Assembly (NCBI GenBank): GCA_024500155.1
Contig: CM044862.1
Span: 46,634,001-46,698,000 of the forward strand
DNA: 64,000 nucleotides
Reading direction: 5' to 3'
From: Chenopodium formosanum
Taxonomy: Eukaryota > Streptophyta > Magnoliopsida > Caryophyllales > Amaranthaceae
The number at the start of each line of letters is the position of its first letter. Position 1 is the first letter of the stretch. The notes under the pieces are model-generated. The model searched no databases and was not told the DNA's origin. It worked only from the letters and a program-made list of their open reading frames with translations. The translations under genes and the position numbers were made by a program. Shown here piece by piece: positions 23,927-35,899 of this stretch.

Positions 23927-24451
23927 ATGGCATGCTTATCTTTTCCTCAATTTGATGGTGAACCCTTCTATGCTTACTTTGAAAGACTATATGGTTTTCA
24001 TAGTTACCATGGGTGTTCTCTTAGTGATGCTTGTGGTATAGCTTATTGGGGCATGAATGAGTATACAAGGGGAATGGTTGAGGACATGAATAATGGTAGA
24101 TTTTGTCATTTGTCTATGCATGATGCTTGGGATTTCTTCATATGGCTTGCTAGGGATTCTTTAGATAGAGAATCTCATGTTTCTTGTTTTGATTCTTAAT
24201 GCCAAGATTCTTTTAATTTTTGCATGAATTCTCTTGATACTTCTTATGTGCCTTGTGATGATCCAAGTATGCAAATTGACACCTTTCCCCTTTATGCTCA
24301 TTTTTATGAGGTTTGTGCTAATTTTGATGATGTGCAATTTGACTTTGATCATGAACCTCAACCCAATAACATTGATGCCCAAATTCTCTCTCAAATGCAA
24401 TATCTCACTGCACCCAACAACTCCAAGAGCCTCAAGAGGAATAAAAATTGA
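23927..24451 (+). pseudogene. Gag-derived ORF of the Athila derivative
   Basis: Starts MACLSFPQFDGEPFYAYFER. The run QFDGE...ER...C...G..E..R..VE resembles the C-terminal half of Athila gag (QFDGE...ER...CPHHG...). This suggests a new start codon was placed directly ahead of that segment, with the N-terminal gag core missing. A TAA at 24197-24199 interrupts it; the copy near 64000 has CAA at this place, so this stop is a C-to-T change. The frame then continues through a second segment rich in Asp, Phe and Pro to a TGA at 24449. Whether it still assembles particles is unknown. The related ORF at 40613 starts MVCLSFPQ. Confidence 0.65.
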
Positions 24452-25674
24452 GAGAAGTGAGGGTTGCCCAAGTGATGAGTGCTATGTTTGATTTAGATGG
24501 ACGTGAGGCACCTCACTTGGAGTGTGAGAGTGTTATTGAGGATGATGTAGGGCAAGGGTGTGAAGTTGAGGGGAGATTTTCTTGTGATGAGAGGATTTTT
24601 GAGGATTTTGATCCTTTTCATTCCCCATTTGAGCTTGACTACCATCCTTCCTTTTATTCGCCCTCTTTGAGAGCTTCCCTTGGTGAGGATGTGAGTGAGA
24701 CATCTTCATGTTTGAATGAGGGAGTTCATGAGGATGATAATGGTGAGTTTGTGAAATTAAGAGAGATTGAGAGTCCCTTGAGTGATGATGGAAGAGTTGT
24801 GAATGAAGAAAATGTCGATTTTGAGGATTCCAACCTTCTTCCCCATCTTAATGAGTCTACTTTGCATGTTTGTGACCCTTCTATCAATGAGTCTTTGGAC
24901 TCATTTGAGGTTATGGCTAGTATGTTCATTGAAGGTGTAACAAAACATTATAGCCTTTTGAGAGAGTTCATTGGCAATGCTTCATGGGAAAGGGATGAGT
25001 TTGAGAGAAACCTTTATCCTTTCATGCATGGTTTAGAGACTCTAGGCTTTGAGGATCTTGAGGAAGTTATTTTTCATCGTTGTGATATAGAGGAGGATGA
25101 GGTTGTTTCTATTAGAGAGTTTTTGTTTGAGGGAGATGTGAGTCATGATTGTTTTTTTTAGGATTCTATGATTGATTTTCATGCCCTCGTTGATGATGTG
25201 AGGCTTTGTGAGACCATTGTTTCTCCTCCCCTTCCTCATGTCCCTTTCTCAAGGAAATTTGACTACATCTCCTACTATCCCATGTTCCTCCCTTCTTTTG
25301 TCAAAGAGCCTATTGAGGACCTTCTCTTGTTTGATGAGACTCTTCCTTTTCATTCTCCTATTATTGAGGAAATGGGTGATTATGCCACCCTAAAAGATTT
25401 TGAGGACGTTTTGCCATTTTATTCTTTTCCTTATTTTCCTTCTTCTTTCTCTTCTTATTTTCTTGATTTTTCTTTTGATTTTTCTTCTTTCTTTTGGCAT
25501 CTTCCTCCTTACTTACGTGCAATAATCTTGTTGCACTTCCTCCTCCCGTCATTTGCCTACTTGTTATCATATGAAATTTGTAGTAGTGCATTTGATAAGC
25601 TCTTGCGTTCGTTGCAATATTATTTACTAGAGTGGTCTCGCTTGGACGTTAAACAAGCCTTTCTCGGGAAGTAA
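24448..25674 (+). pseudogene. Acidic ORF of unknown function conserved in three Athila derivatives
   Basis: About 408 codons starting MREVRVAQVM, with one internal TAG (25159-25161) at a position that is Lys in the 38934 element and Glu in the 57905 element. The first half is very acidic (CESVIEDDVGQGCEVEG; NEENVDFEDSN). The middle holds conserved blocks SFEVMASMF, LPHLNES and FMHGLETLGFEDLE. The second half has DSMIDFHALVDDVR, FLPSFVKEPIED and hydrophobic Phe-rich stretches, and ends SRLDVKQAFLGK. That ending resembles the last residues of Athila pol. I recognise no enzymatic motif. It overlaps the end of the gag-derived ORF by four bases, in another frame. Confidence 0.6.
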
Positions 25675-27949
25675 CCCGGGATTTTTATTGCTTTCATTTT
25701 CTTTTCTTTTTATATTAGATTTTCTCTCATGGAAATGTTTGTGTGCTTTTTTTTTTTGCTAGGTACATAACATGATATACACTTATGCATTGGTTTGGAT
25801 CAAGAATCAAGGAAGTTTGACGCCTATTTTTGCTAGCATATGGAAATCGAGATTCAATTCAAGAGGAAATCAGTTTTGAAAGGTTAAATTGGTTCATTTG
25901 CGGGTAATTACACCCACCAATATCCGGTAATATCTTTCCTAGCTCTTTCACTAATGGTTGGTGACTCGTTGGACTTGTGTTGGTTTGTTGGATTGATTTA
26001 TTTCTTTTCCACTCCCATGGATTATTTTGTTTATATTTGAGTATATTGTCTCACTCAAGCTTGGGGGGAGGGTATTCTATCATGTTTGGTGGGATGTTGA
26101 TTCATTTATTCCATGCACTTGAGTATATGCATTTCCATGTCTTTTCTTTTATTTTTAAAAATCCTAAAAGTTTTTTGTTTACTTTCAAGGTAATTTTGGC
26201 AAAATGTGTTTTGTTTGTTCTTATTTTGGACGTTTTGTTTTGGGACTTGAATCCTTGAATATTTTTCTTCCTAAGTGGTAAATGTATGCACGGTTTGAGA
26301 GTGTCATTTATGTGACTCTAGGATACTATATGCTAAGGTAGTCGGGTTAAGAACTTTTAGGGATCCATGAAGCTTTAGTTCACGGGAATGTGGTAAGATG
26401 GAGTTGCTCTCTATAGTGGATTTGAAACCCTTGGTTGGTATTTGTTTGGTTATAATCCCTTGTGAGCTTTATTTGTTCTAGCCTTCATCACCTTGTTGAG
26501 CGGCTATTTAGGATCCTTAACTATACATGTCTTAGTCCTTGTTTTGACCTCTAGCTCCCAAGATCGTGACCGAGCCACTCTAGGGGAGGAAAAGGGCACC
26601 TTTTCTCATTTTTCTTTATCTTCTTTTTATTTTGTAACAAATTTGGTTTTCTATTTTGCATCGACCTACTTATTAACCAATTTGAGCCTAATGTTTCCCG
26701 CTCTTGTTTAAACCGCGTTACAAACCTAATGGCCTATGTTTACCAACCCTTTTAGTTAGTGAAGCATTGGCATGTGAGGTTTGAGTTTTGAGAGTGTTGA
26801 AATTTAACAAGACATTTTGTGAATTGGTTTAAGTACGGTATTGAAAGTTGAGCTTGAAAAGAAAATGCAAAAAAGTTAAAGAACAAAGATGCAATTCAAG
26901 AAAATCAAATGAAGTTTCAAGAAAAAGTCGTCCATAGTTAAAAAAAAGGCAAGGACATAAAAAAAAACACAAAAAAAAAAAAACACAAAAATATTTTAGT
27001 TTGGTTTCGTTTTCTTTCCTAGTTTAAGCATTGAGGACAATGCTTCTTTCAAGCTTGGGGGGGGGGGGGGGAGCGTTACTTCGGTTTTGGTACATATTGT
27101 GTTAGTGTTGAATAATCTTGGGGGAGATGGCATTATTGGTATTTTTGTTTGATATTTTGTGACTTCTTGAGTTTGTTTTTGAGAGTAGGCCCCTCTTTTC
27201 CTTCACTTAGGAAATATCACCAAAATTATCAAATTTTTACCCCGCCTTAACCCTTAGCATTACGTTACAACCCAATAAAATACCCTTTGACTTTAGTGGG
27301 GTTGAGTCAAAGAACATTGGAGGGAGATAGACTTCAAACCTATGGAGAGAGTATGCATAGTTGAGATGTAGGGATTACCTTCTCAAAGTTTTTCATTTCT
27401 TTATCTTTTTTGGTTCCTTCGTGGAATCATGAGAAGCTAGCTTAAGGGTTTATTTGAAGCTAGTGGAGAGAACGCGACCCGATTGGTTGGGGCTAGGGTG
27501 GATTGTGTCCCCATTAGTTCTCTATGCTTAGCATATGTTATGTTTCAATCAACCATTGACATCTTGGAACGTGCATACATTTGTCTACTTAGAAAGGTTT
27601 GCATTCATTGGTGCTTGTTCCTATCTCTTGTCCAAATATGAACTTTGCGTTTTCTTTCTGTTTTTATGTTTTTGTTTCTTTTCTTTTTATTGCCTTGCCT
27701 TGGTTTTTGTTTAGAGTTGTGGGTAAAACTCTTAGGACACCCTCACCAGAGCACACTCATCCTCTAGGGCGATCTAGGGGTTTAAAGGGCTTGTCTTTAG
27801 TTGCTAAAATTGACCGTGATTCCTACGAAAGTGAGTTAGTATATATTCTTTCTCTTTTTAGCTTTTCTTGCGTGAATAATTCAGTCTCCTTCTCCCGTGT
27901 TTCATGTTAATTTGCTCGAGGACGAGCAAAAGGTTAGCTTGGGGGAGTT
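25675..27949 (+). other. 3' UTR of the 21391-30414 element
   Basis: No gene seen. It holds PPT-like G tracts at 26055-26069, 27053-27072 and 27116-27124 before the true PPT, and the motif GTCGTCCATAGTTAAAAAA (26926-26944) followed by GGCAAGGAC (26948-26956) that recurs in related elements. An A-rich stretch occupies 26957-26995. Confidence 0.55.
27936..27949 (+). promoter_or_regulatory. Polypurine tract
   Basis: AGCTTGGGGGAGTT directly before the 3' LTR, preceded by GAGGACGAGCAAAAGG. Confidence 0.85.
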
Positions 27950-30414
27950 TGATAAGTGACTTTTATGTCACTTTTAGGGTGTTTATTGAGTCGTTTTCCG
28001 GCTTATTTTCCAATAATTTAACTCTTTTTATCCTTTATTTCTATTATTGTCTTATTCTTGTCTTTTGTATTTTATTTGAGTGTTTTGGTAATTTTTAGTG
28101 TTTTTGTGTTTAGTATTTTTATTTGATTAGTTTTAGTTTATTTTCTTATTTTTATTTTATTGTTTATCTTTATTTATTTTTTTTAGTCTTTAGTTTTATT
28201 CTTTTGTCGTAATTATATATTAGTTTTTTTTAGCTTCTTTTTATTATTTATTTTCTTTTTTTTTTTGTCTCGGTTTCAACCTCGAGTTTGTTTATGTGTA
28301 GGTTCGAGTTCGAGTTCGAGGTCCAAGCCAAATTCCCAAGCCTTTTTCATCCTCCTAGCTGCCCCCTTCACCGCACAAAAAAACAACCACTAGCTCCACC
28401 ACTGCTGCGGCCCTGAACCACCAACAACAACTAGCAGCAGCAAACCACCATCAACCACCCATCAATCCGATTCCACCAGCCACCTCACCCTACTCGCACC
28501 ACCTCCAATCAGCCACGCAAAACCGCTAGCTACCACCACACTCCCCTTATTTCCCTCTCCTCTTCTCACCTTCACGCAATTCACCAAACCACCTGAACCA
28601 CCATTAAGCCACCCTTAACACCATTCCCCTGCTCCCATAAACATCAGCAACCACTCACCACCTATCACCACCACAACAACGCCCACAACAACCCCTGCAC
28701 CACCGTCCACCAAAAGCCATACCAATCAACCAACCACCTCACGTCATCAACGACTTGCGAACCACCATCTGAACCACGCAATTCCCCTATTCCACTCTCA
28801 CCACCCACAATCAGCCATCAAACTCCAACCCAATTACCAACTAGTTTCAGCCACAAAACAGAACCAACACCAACCCCTGCACCACCGTCAACAACAGCAA
28901 CAACCCGCAGCTCCAATCAATCAATTCGCACAAACATCAGCTTAAAATAGAGCAAATTCAGAGCAATTCAAGTTCAATTGGGTTCGAGCAAACCCAATAA
29001 GAGTTTGGTTGAAGTTCGAGTCAGAAACTTTTGAGGTTTTGTAATTTGAAGAGGTGTGGTCGAACACACCTATGGTTCGACCGAACTAATCCCGTAGTTT
29101 GGCCGCACTAACCCATGGTTCGACCGAACCATTTCACGAGCTTTGCGCGTGACTGTTAATGAAAATCGGACGGCTGCGATGTGATGATGCTTGATGATGT
29201 TGTTGATTTACGGTGGTGATGATGATGATTGTTTTCTGTTGATATGGAGAATGAAAGCAGCCATGTTCAAGAGGGAAGGAGGGGGGTCTGTTGTTTTCGT
29301 GGGTTTGGGTGGGAATTTTGGGAATTTTGGGGGTTTCTTTTCCTTTTTCCTTTTCCTTTTCATTTTCTTTTATTTTTTTTTATTTTAGTTTTGTTTTTTT
29401 TTAATTAGTTTTATTTATTTTAATTTTATTTTATTTAACTTGTATTATAATTACCCCCTTTGGGGTTATTTTCTAATAACTTTCAATCAACATTTTTATT
29501 TTAGATAGTTTAGATTAGTTTAGCCTATATTTTCTCTCTCTTAGGGTTAGATTAGGATTTTCTCTCTCTAGTTTTAGGAGTAGTTGTAGAGAGAGAAAGC
29601 TTGGATTTCCATGGAGTTTTTGAGAGGTTGAAGAAGCAACTTTGTGGAACTTCTTCTCATCTATTCAATGAGCATTTTCTAACTTTATCTCATCTTTATT
29701 TCTTTGCTTAATTCTTAGTTTTATGCTTTTTGTTTGTTGATTTGAGTAGATTAATTAGTTTTTTTGTTTAATCTTGTTTTTATTCTTATTTTGCCTTGTT
29801 TCCATGTCTTTCTTCATTATGTTAGCTTAGGTCTTGTTCTAGGAAATTGGATGAAGGTTATATTAATGAATTGAATGATTGATTGTGATTAGTATGAAAT
29901 TGTTTCTTGATTATTGTGTATGGGTGATGCTTTTATGGATTATAATCTTTCTAGCTAATCGATTCTATGCTCTTAATTGTGCTTTCAATTAATTGTGTGA
30001 GAGTGAGTTGGTTGAGAGCCCTAAATTCTTCCATACCTTTGCTAGGCTAGTTGCACGAGAGTGAATTAGTTTAGTAGGATGATTAACATGCTTAATTGTG
30101 CGAGAGTGAGTTAAATGTGTTGATGTTCCTAATCGATGTCATTTTCATCTATTTGTATGATGTTGTTCAATATATTGATGTGATTGGATTCCACTTTCCC
30201 TAGTTTCAGTTAATTGCTCTTAGTAGTGTTTGGTTCACTCTCTCTCTATCTCACAACCTTTCCTACTAGTCTAATTTGCAAAAATTTATACACTTAGTCC
30301 TTTAGGGTTCGACCCTTTACTTGCCACTAACTAGTTTAGTGTAAGTTTAGGTATTATAAATTTCTAATTTGGTTAGGGTTAGTAGTCCCAAAGACCTACT
30401 TCTACCCGCAATCA
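27950..30414 (+). repeat. 3' LTR of the 21391-30414 element
   Basis: Matches 21391-23811 over its whole length, with the same palindromes and C/A-rich zone. Confidence 0.92.
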
Positions 30415-30634
30415 TGATCCTAATTACCCCTATGTACACCCCGATCATCCACTACCGCTCTCTTTGCCCGAGCAATTTACTCCCCTTGTCCCTTGGCAAC
30501 AAGATAACTTTAGGGGGCATTATGGTTGGCCACCTGGTTACACCGGGGGATGGGATCTTCATGGTCCCCTATCCGGGTTTTCCTTTGGTGGGGATAATAA
30601 TGATGGCTCTGGGCCGAGTGGTAGTGGTTGCTAG
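30415..30634 (+). pseudogene. Athila third ORF, 3' part
   Basis: After the second TGATC the frame of 20949-21390 resumes and runs open to the TAG at 30632-30634. It is Pro/Gly/Tyr-rich (HYGWPPGYTGG) and ends with Gly/Ser/Asn repeats. The exact in-frame join shows that the 21391-30414 element landed in a then-open stretch of this ORF. Confidence 0.7.
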
Positions 30635-33313
30635 TTCCCCTCATTTTTATGCTATGTGCCTCCATCCCTTAGCTTGTCTTATGTGTGTTTTCTTTGTATT
30701 ATCGGGATATTAAGATGTATCTTTGTTTAGCTTCGGGGAAATTTTCCTTTTCTTAGGGGTCTTGTCTCGGTGGCCAATTTGTTGTTGAGACTAACCTTGC
30801 TTCTCTTGTTTCTTTACATGATGATCTCATTCTTGATCCTACTTTGATGATGTTTGTTCATTTTCGATCTTGTCGTTGTTGTGATGATGATGTGTGTTTT
30901 CTCCCTTGTATCCAAACCCCCAAAATCCAATTCCCATGAATCCAAACCTCTTTGAATCCAAATTTTGTAGCTTACCATTTTGTTGTTTAGTTAGATGTTT
31001 AGTTAGTTCTTTAGTTCTTATTTTCATTTTTTTTTTGTTTTTTTGATAGTTTAGTTTTTCTTATTTTTGCTTTTTATTTTCTTTCCTTTTTGTTTTCTTT
31101 TCTTTTCTTTTGTTTTGAAGTTACTAACCGTTTTCTTTGTCCATAGTTTTCTTTTCCAATTTTGTTCTCACATGGCTTTGATGATGATGCTTTGATTTTC
31201 GGAGCTTCACAAGGTGGTTGATTCTTCACCTAACTTATTTTAGCATTGCTTGAAAGCCGATGAGATCTTTCTTATTTCCCTTTATTCTCTTTTATTTTCT
31301 TGGATACATAGTTTGGGATTAGTTTTAGGAAGAGTTGAATGGTTCGAGGATAGATGCTTTTAACACCTAGAGTGTTTGGGATCATTGACGATGTTGTCAT
31401 TTGATCACTTGTTTGTCGATTGGGATTTACTTGTTCTACTTTCATATTCGTTCCATTCTTCACTTTCATTCTTTTCCTTTATCTATGTTTTTCTTTTCTT
31501 TTCTTTTCTTTTATTTTTCTTTCTTTTTGTTTTTGGATTTTGGTATGTTTTTTAGGCTTTATTTGTCACCTTTTTGTTTTTCTTTTTTAATTAGACTATA
31601 TACAACCGATTTTTGCTTTTGAATGAATATCTTCCTAAATGGTATGGTTAAGCACGGTTTGAGAATATGCTTTGTTGACTCTAGGATAGGTGTATGCTAA
31701 GGTAGCATGTTCTAGAACTAGGAGGATCATGAAACCGGATTCTACTTGTTTGTGGCATGTTGGTAGTTGCTTTCTATGGTTGATTTGACACCTATAATGA
31801 GTTTTTGCTACATCCAGTGTGAGGTTTTTCTTTTTTTCCAAGCCTTCTACATATCTTGCATGAGTGGCATGGATCCTTGACTATTGCGGACCTAATCTTG
31901 AATCTTGACTCATAATTATCAAACACGAGACCGAGCCATCTAGGGAGGAAAAAGACATCTTTTTGGGGTGGTACTTTTTCTTTTTCTAGGTTTAATTTTC
32001 TTCTTTTAGTTATTTGGGTTTACATTTTCCCTCTTGCTAACCATTTGAGCCTTTTCCCTTCTTTTCAAGCCACATCTTTAGAATTTTGAGCCTTTTGTTT
32101 CTTTTTGTTCCATTTTTGGTTTTTACGAAGCAAATGGTCATGTTTGTGGAATTTGTGGTTTATAAGTATGGACATTGGTTATTTTTGTAAGCAAGCTTGT
32201 GATTTATGTATATTTTGTAAATAATGGAAAATGTTTGATAGAAAAAGCCGTCCAAAATTAAAAAAGGCAAGGACATAATAAATGCAAAGTTATAAAATCC
32301 GTCCAAAGTTAAAAAAGGCGAGGGCAATTGCTTTGAATATTTGCATAAAGAAGAAAAAAAAGAAATAAAAAAAAAGTTTAAAATGAGAAAATTCAAAAAT
32401 ATTTTGATGTGATTCTTTTCCCCTTTTCAAGCATTGAGGACAATGCTTCCTTTAAGCTTGGGGGAGAAGCGTTTACACTTTTTGTAAATATGATTGTGAT
32501 TATGGCTTTGAACAAGCTTGGGGGAGTTAGTTTGTTTTTGTTTGGTGACTACTTGATTGTGATTCCAAGAAAGGGCCCGTTCTTTGCTTCACTATTAGGG
32601 ATACCACCAAATTTTAAAATTTTAGCCTACCCCTAACCCTTTTTGCCTTTATGTTACAACCATGGGAAAGACCTTTCGACCTAGAGGTTGAGTAAAATTT
32701 CGAGGGAGGGCATTATGAGTTAAATCCTAAAGAGAGGGGATGCATAGTCAAGACGTTGTGTAGCCCAAAATTATTTCTTTTCCGGCTCCTTCGAGGAGCT
32801 ATTGAGATGCTCATTAGAGGGAGATTTGAGACTATAGGGAGAACGCGGTAAGATTAAACGGGATGAAGGTGAATTGTGATAACTAGTTTTCTATGCTTAG
32901 CGTACTCTATGTTTCAATCAACCTCGGATATCTTGAAACGTGCATACCTCTATTGCTTAAAAAAGATGTTTATTCATTTGAAATGTGATCATTTTGTAAA
33001 GTCCAATTCGTATTGGTTTCATTTTTGTTTTTATTTCTTTTACTTTCATTTTTGTGGTTTGCCTCATGTATGTTGGTGGAGAGTTATAGGTTAAGCTCTT
33101 AGGAAACCTTTGCAAAACCTCACTCGTCCTCATAGGCGACTTTGGGGTTTAAAGGGCTTGTTGTAGCTAAAAACAACAGTGAACCTACAAAACTGAGTCG
33201 TAGCGTATATTCCCGTCTTATGTCTTTCTTTTTCTTTTTGAATAAGTTTTCATCCTTATTATTTCTTGCTTTGTTTTTATCAAGGACGAGCAAAAGTTTA
33301 GCTTGGGAGAATT
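30635..33313 (+). other. 3' UTR of the 13284-34951 element
   Basis: Long AT-rich stretch with no supported gene. AAGCTTGGGGGAG tracts lie at 32454-32466 and 32512-32524. Two copies of CCGTCCAAARTTAAAAAAGGC lie near 32250-32320. A GACGAGCAAAAG block and degraded PPT (33283-33313) lead into the 3' LTR. Confidence 0.5.
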
Positions 33314-34951
33314 CGATGAGTGACATTTATGGCACTCATTTGGTTCTTTTTAGGATGAATTTCATGCTATTCTATAGCTCTTTTACTTAGCTTTTCCTTG
33401 ATTTTACCCTTTATTTCTTTAAGTTTGCATTTTCTTAGTTTGATATCTTTCTTTATGCATTTCTTGGTTTTTTTTTGTTATTTTCTCTTTTATTTGCTAG
33501 TTTTTCTTTATTTTTCAGGTTAAGGTCGTTTTCCAAGTTTCCCGAGCCTCTTCTCGAGTTTGGCATTGATTAGGATGCTTAGTGGTCTCCATTTGAAGCT
33601 CAAGCATGGAGAAGTGCAAGTTCCTAAAGAACTTGAGCTATGCATTCAAGCCGTGGGGGCATGAATTCTTATCTTGAACCTACAAACATGGAGTTTAGAA
33701 ACTACAAGGTTCCGTGTTTATCAAGAGCATTAAGTGGAAAGCACGAGGAGCATAGGAATGATAGAGATGAGGGCTCCCCTGCTCCCAGGCGCGGGCGCGC
33801 GCGACCACGCGGCCTGGTGTTGCGGGCGCGCCTCCCTCTGACGCGGGCGATCCTGTCTGGGTCCCTAATCAATACCTAGTTTTGCGCGGCCGCGTTCCTC
33901 TTTATGGTTGGCCGCGCCTGTATGGGTTTTTTTGGGGACGATCTAACTAACTTCTCTTAGTTAGTTTTACTATATATAGATTTTCTTTCTATTTTTAGAG
34001 AGGAATAATTAGAGAATCATTAGAGAATTAATTCAAAAAATTAGGCTAGAATTTTTATTGAGAGAAACTCTAGATTGTAGAGAGAGAAGTTCTTGATTGT
34101 TGATTGATGATTGAAGATTTTTAATTCTAGCATTTTCTCCGTTGAATTGAAGCATTTTTTTAAGGATTTCTTTTACTTTAATGCAATTTTAGCTTATTAT
34201 TTCAATTGTTTTGTTGATTGTTCAAGTTTGAATTTAATTTGTTATTGAATTAGTTCTATTGATATAATGATGATGAAATTTTTTATTAGCTTAGTTTTGA
34301 TCTTAATTTCAATGGATTGTGAGAAGTTCTCTTGCTAGGGGAATGGTGAAGCATGTATTAGTTATGGATTGATGCTAATTGGGGGAAATTGATTGAGTTG
34401 ATATTGTGATTAAATTGGTTGATTGATTAAGTGCATATTTGTGATTAATTGAAGAGTAGCTAACTTTGATTTGTTACACTAAAATGCATTGTAAGCTTGC
34501 ATTGATACGGAAAATTGATATGTGGCTTGCTTTTGTCGATTGAGTAGGTTTACAAGGCTCCTAGTTAGAGTCTCTCGTAGTTGGTGCTAGCTTGACTTTT
34601 AGGAGATTAACTTACCTTACTCTCTTAATTGCTTAGTTGATTTTCCCTCGCAACACTTGACTTAGTCATCTCCAATCCCTATTAGCTATGTCCATTCTAA
34701 GTACATGCGGATCCTAACTCTAGTTCTTGTTAAATTTGATTTCATTTGATTGTTTGATTGTTTTGGATACGCACACCTCACTCTATTGCTTTGAAATAGC
34801 TTAGCTTTGACTTTAGCATTCATTTTTCATTCGTAGTGGTTCAACCCTCGACTTACTCTATGCTTTGTGTAGGGGTGTGTTGAGAGATTATAAATTTTAT
34901 TTTGACCAAGGGTAGATTAGTATTCAATGACCTAGTTTCGAGTTTGGGTTA
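33314..34951 (+). repeat. 3' LTR of the 13284-34951 element
   Basis: Begins CGATGAGTGACATTTATGG, with the first T of the canonical TG changed to C, and ends GGGTTA. TATATATA lies at 33971-33978. Confidence 0.86.
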
Positions 34952-34956
34952 ATTAT
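34952..34956. repeat. Target site duplication ATTAT, right copy
   Basis: Matches 13279-13283. Confidence 0.85.
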
Positions 34957-35090
34957 TTCATTAACTCCACATGGAAGAAAGGCATGAACGAGATTTATGA
35001 GTTTTTCCTAAAACTCATTGGCGACTCCTACTTGTTTCTTACAAAAAAGCGTAATGATAGAATCAATTCTAATTCAAGGTTCCCTAAACA
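34957..35090 (+). repeat. 3' LTR of the Tat-type host element, right part
   Basis: Carries CCTAAAACTCATTGGCGACT and ends GTTCCCTAAACA, parallel to CCTAAAACTTGTTTGCGACT and ATTCCCTACA at the end of the 829-9958 LTRs. With 12048-13283 it makes an LTR of about 1.37 kb. Confidence 0.6.
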
Positions 35091-35129
35091 GTCAAAAATT
35101 CAAATCCTACTACACCCTAACATTTGTAA

Positions 35130-35899
35130 AGTCCTAGGCTTTTAAGTGGCCAAGGGAATTTAAGGAGAGTACCCCTTACGATGGGATCACCCTCCTTACA
35201 CCTGTCATCAGCTGTCACAAGCTCACGAACATCCATTGAAGCCCCTGATGCAGTCTTGACTTACCTGACCTGCTCCATTTATAGAATTACTCCAATGACA
35301 TCTGCAAGAAGCAAAATATAGTAAGCTTGTTATAGGCACTCTAGCTTAAAAGTAATTGTATTAAGCAGAAGTAGTCAAGTAGATACCAAAGCGTTCACCC
35401 TTAAAGTTTGTGCGCGAAATAGCAGCAATTAGAATGTACTTAGGAAGCAAAGGTCCTGCCTTAAATTGAATTGGATGGATAGTTGTGTTCCCTCCAAAGT
35501 TCATCTGGCAGTCATCTTCCGTTGTTTTCCATTTCTCATTAACAGCTCTTAGTTGAGCTTTTCCAATTTCTTACTCCTTGCCTAGATTAAGAATTCCCTT
35601 GAAGCTCTCAACTTCATTTTCAAACAAAGTTCCACGAATGCGATTTCCCTTAAGAAATAAGAATAACAAAATTAATTAAATCATGTTAGGTTTTCCTAAT
35701 ATACAACTTGTATAGAATTTTAACAAAAAGAAAATAGCAATATTTGCAAACAAACCTCATTGTCCACAAGTTTCAGCCATTGGTACAAAGTTTTGTTAGG
35801 AAATAGCTTTGGTTCTGCGTTTTCAATTACCCTTGCTCGAACTTTGTATGCCTTAGTTTGTGGAGTCAGATTGCCAATGGGGGTATATTCAGGCTTCAT
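35130..35899 (-). pseudogene. RPA1-like gene of a Helitron, broken
   Basis: Three exon-like blocks with splice signals are seen on the minus strand. Exon 1 (35899-35756) encodes MKPEYTPIGNLTP and KVRARVIENAEP, like the start of an RPA70 OB fold. Exon 2 (35648-35387) encodes GNRIRGTLFENEVESFKG, then a TAA interrupts LNLGKE*EIGK. Exon 3 (from 35301) encodes DVIGVIL, a TAA, then KTASGASMDVRELV. RPA70 binds single-stranded DNA, and plant Helitrons often carry RPA-like genes downstream of Rep/helicase. The broken helicase on the same strand (38020 onward) supports Helitron origin, though a decayed host paralogue cannot be excluded. Confidence 0.72.

Larger units (their letters stand above)
21391..30414 (+). 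mobile_element. Complete non-autonomous Athila derivative nested in the third ORF of another element
   Basis: LTRs of about 2.4 kb (21391-23811 and 27950-30414) start TGATAAGTGACTTT and end with a GCGATCA or GCAATCA tail, flanked by TGATC. The PBS follows the 5' LTR and the PPT abuts the 3' LTR. The interior holds two ORFs, a gag-derived one and a long acidic one (23927-25674), then a 2.3 kb 3' UTR. There is no protease, RT, RNase H or integrase. The two LTRs differ by scattered substitutions and small indels, so insertion is not recent. Its relative 57905-64000 lies on the other strand. Confidence 0.93.
13284..34951 (+). mobile_element. Athila-like LTR retrotransposon without RT/integrase, disrupted by two later insertions
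   Basis: LTRs 13284-14906 and 33314-34951 are flanked by ATTAT on both sides. A PBS follows at 14911-14930. Internal order is gag start, CACTA-like remnant, gag C-terminus plus protease, a short remnant after protease with no pol domains, then a third ORF that is split by the complete element 21391-30414, then a long 3' UTR. The protease motif DLGAS and the layout with an extra ORF after pol are typical of Athila. Without RT, RNase H or integrase it must have been mobilised in trans or have lost pol after insertion. Confidence 0.88.
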
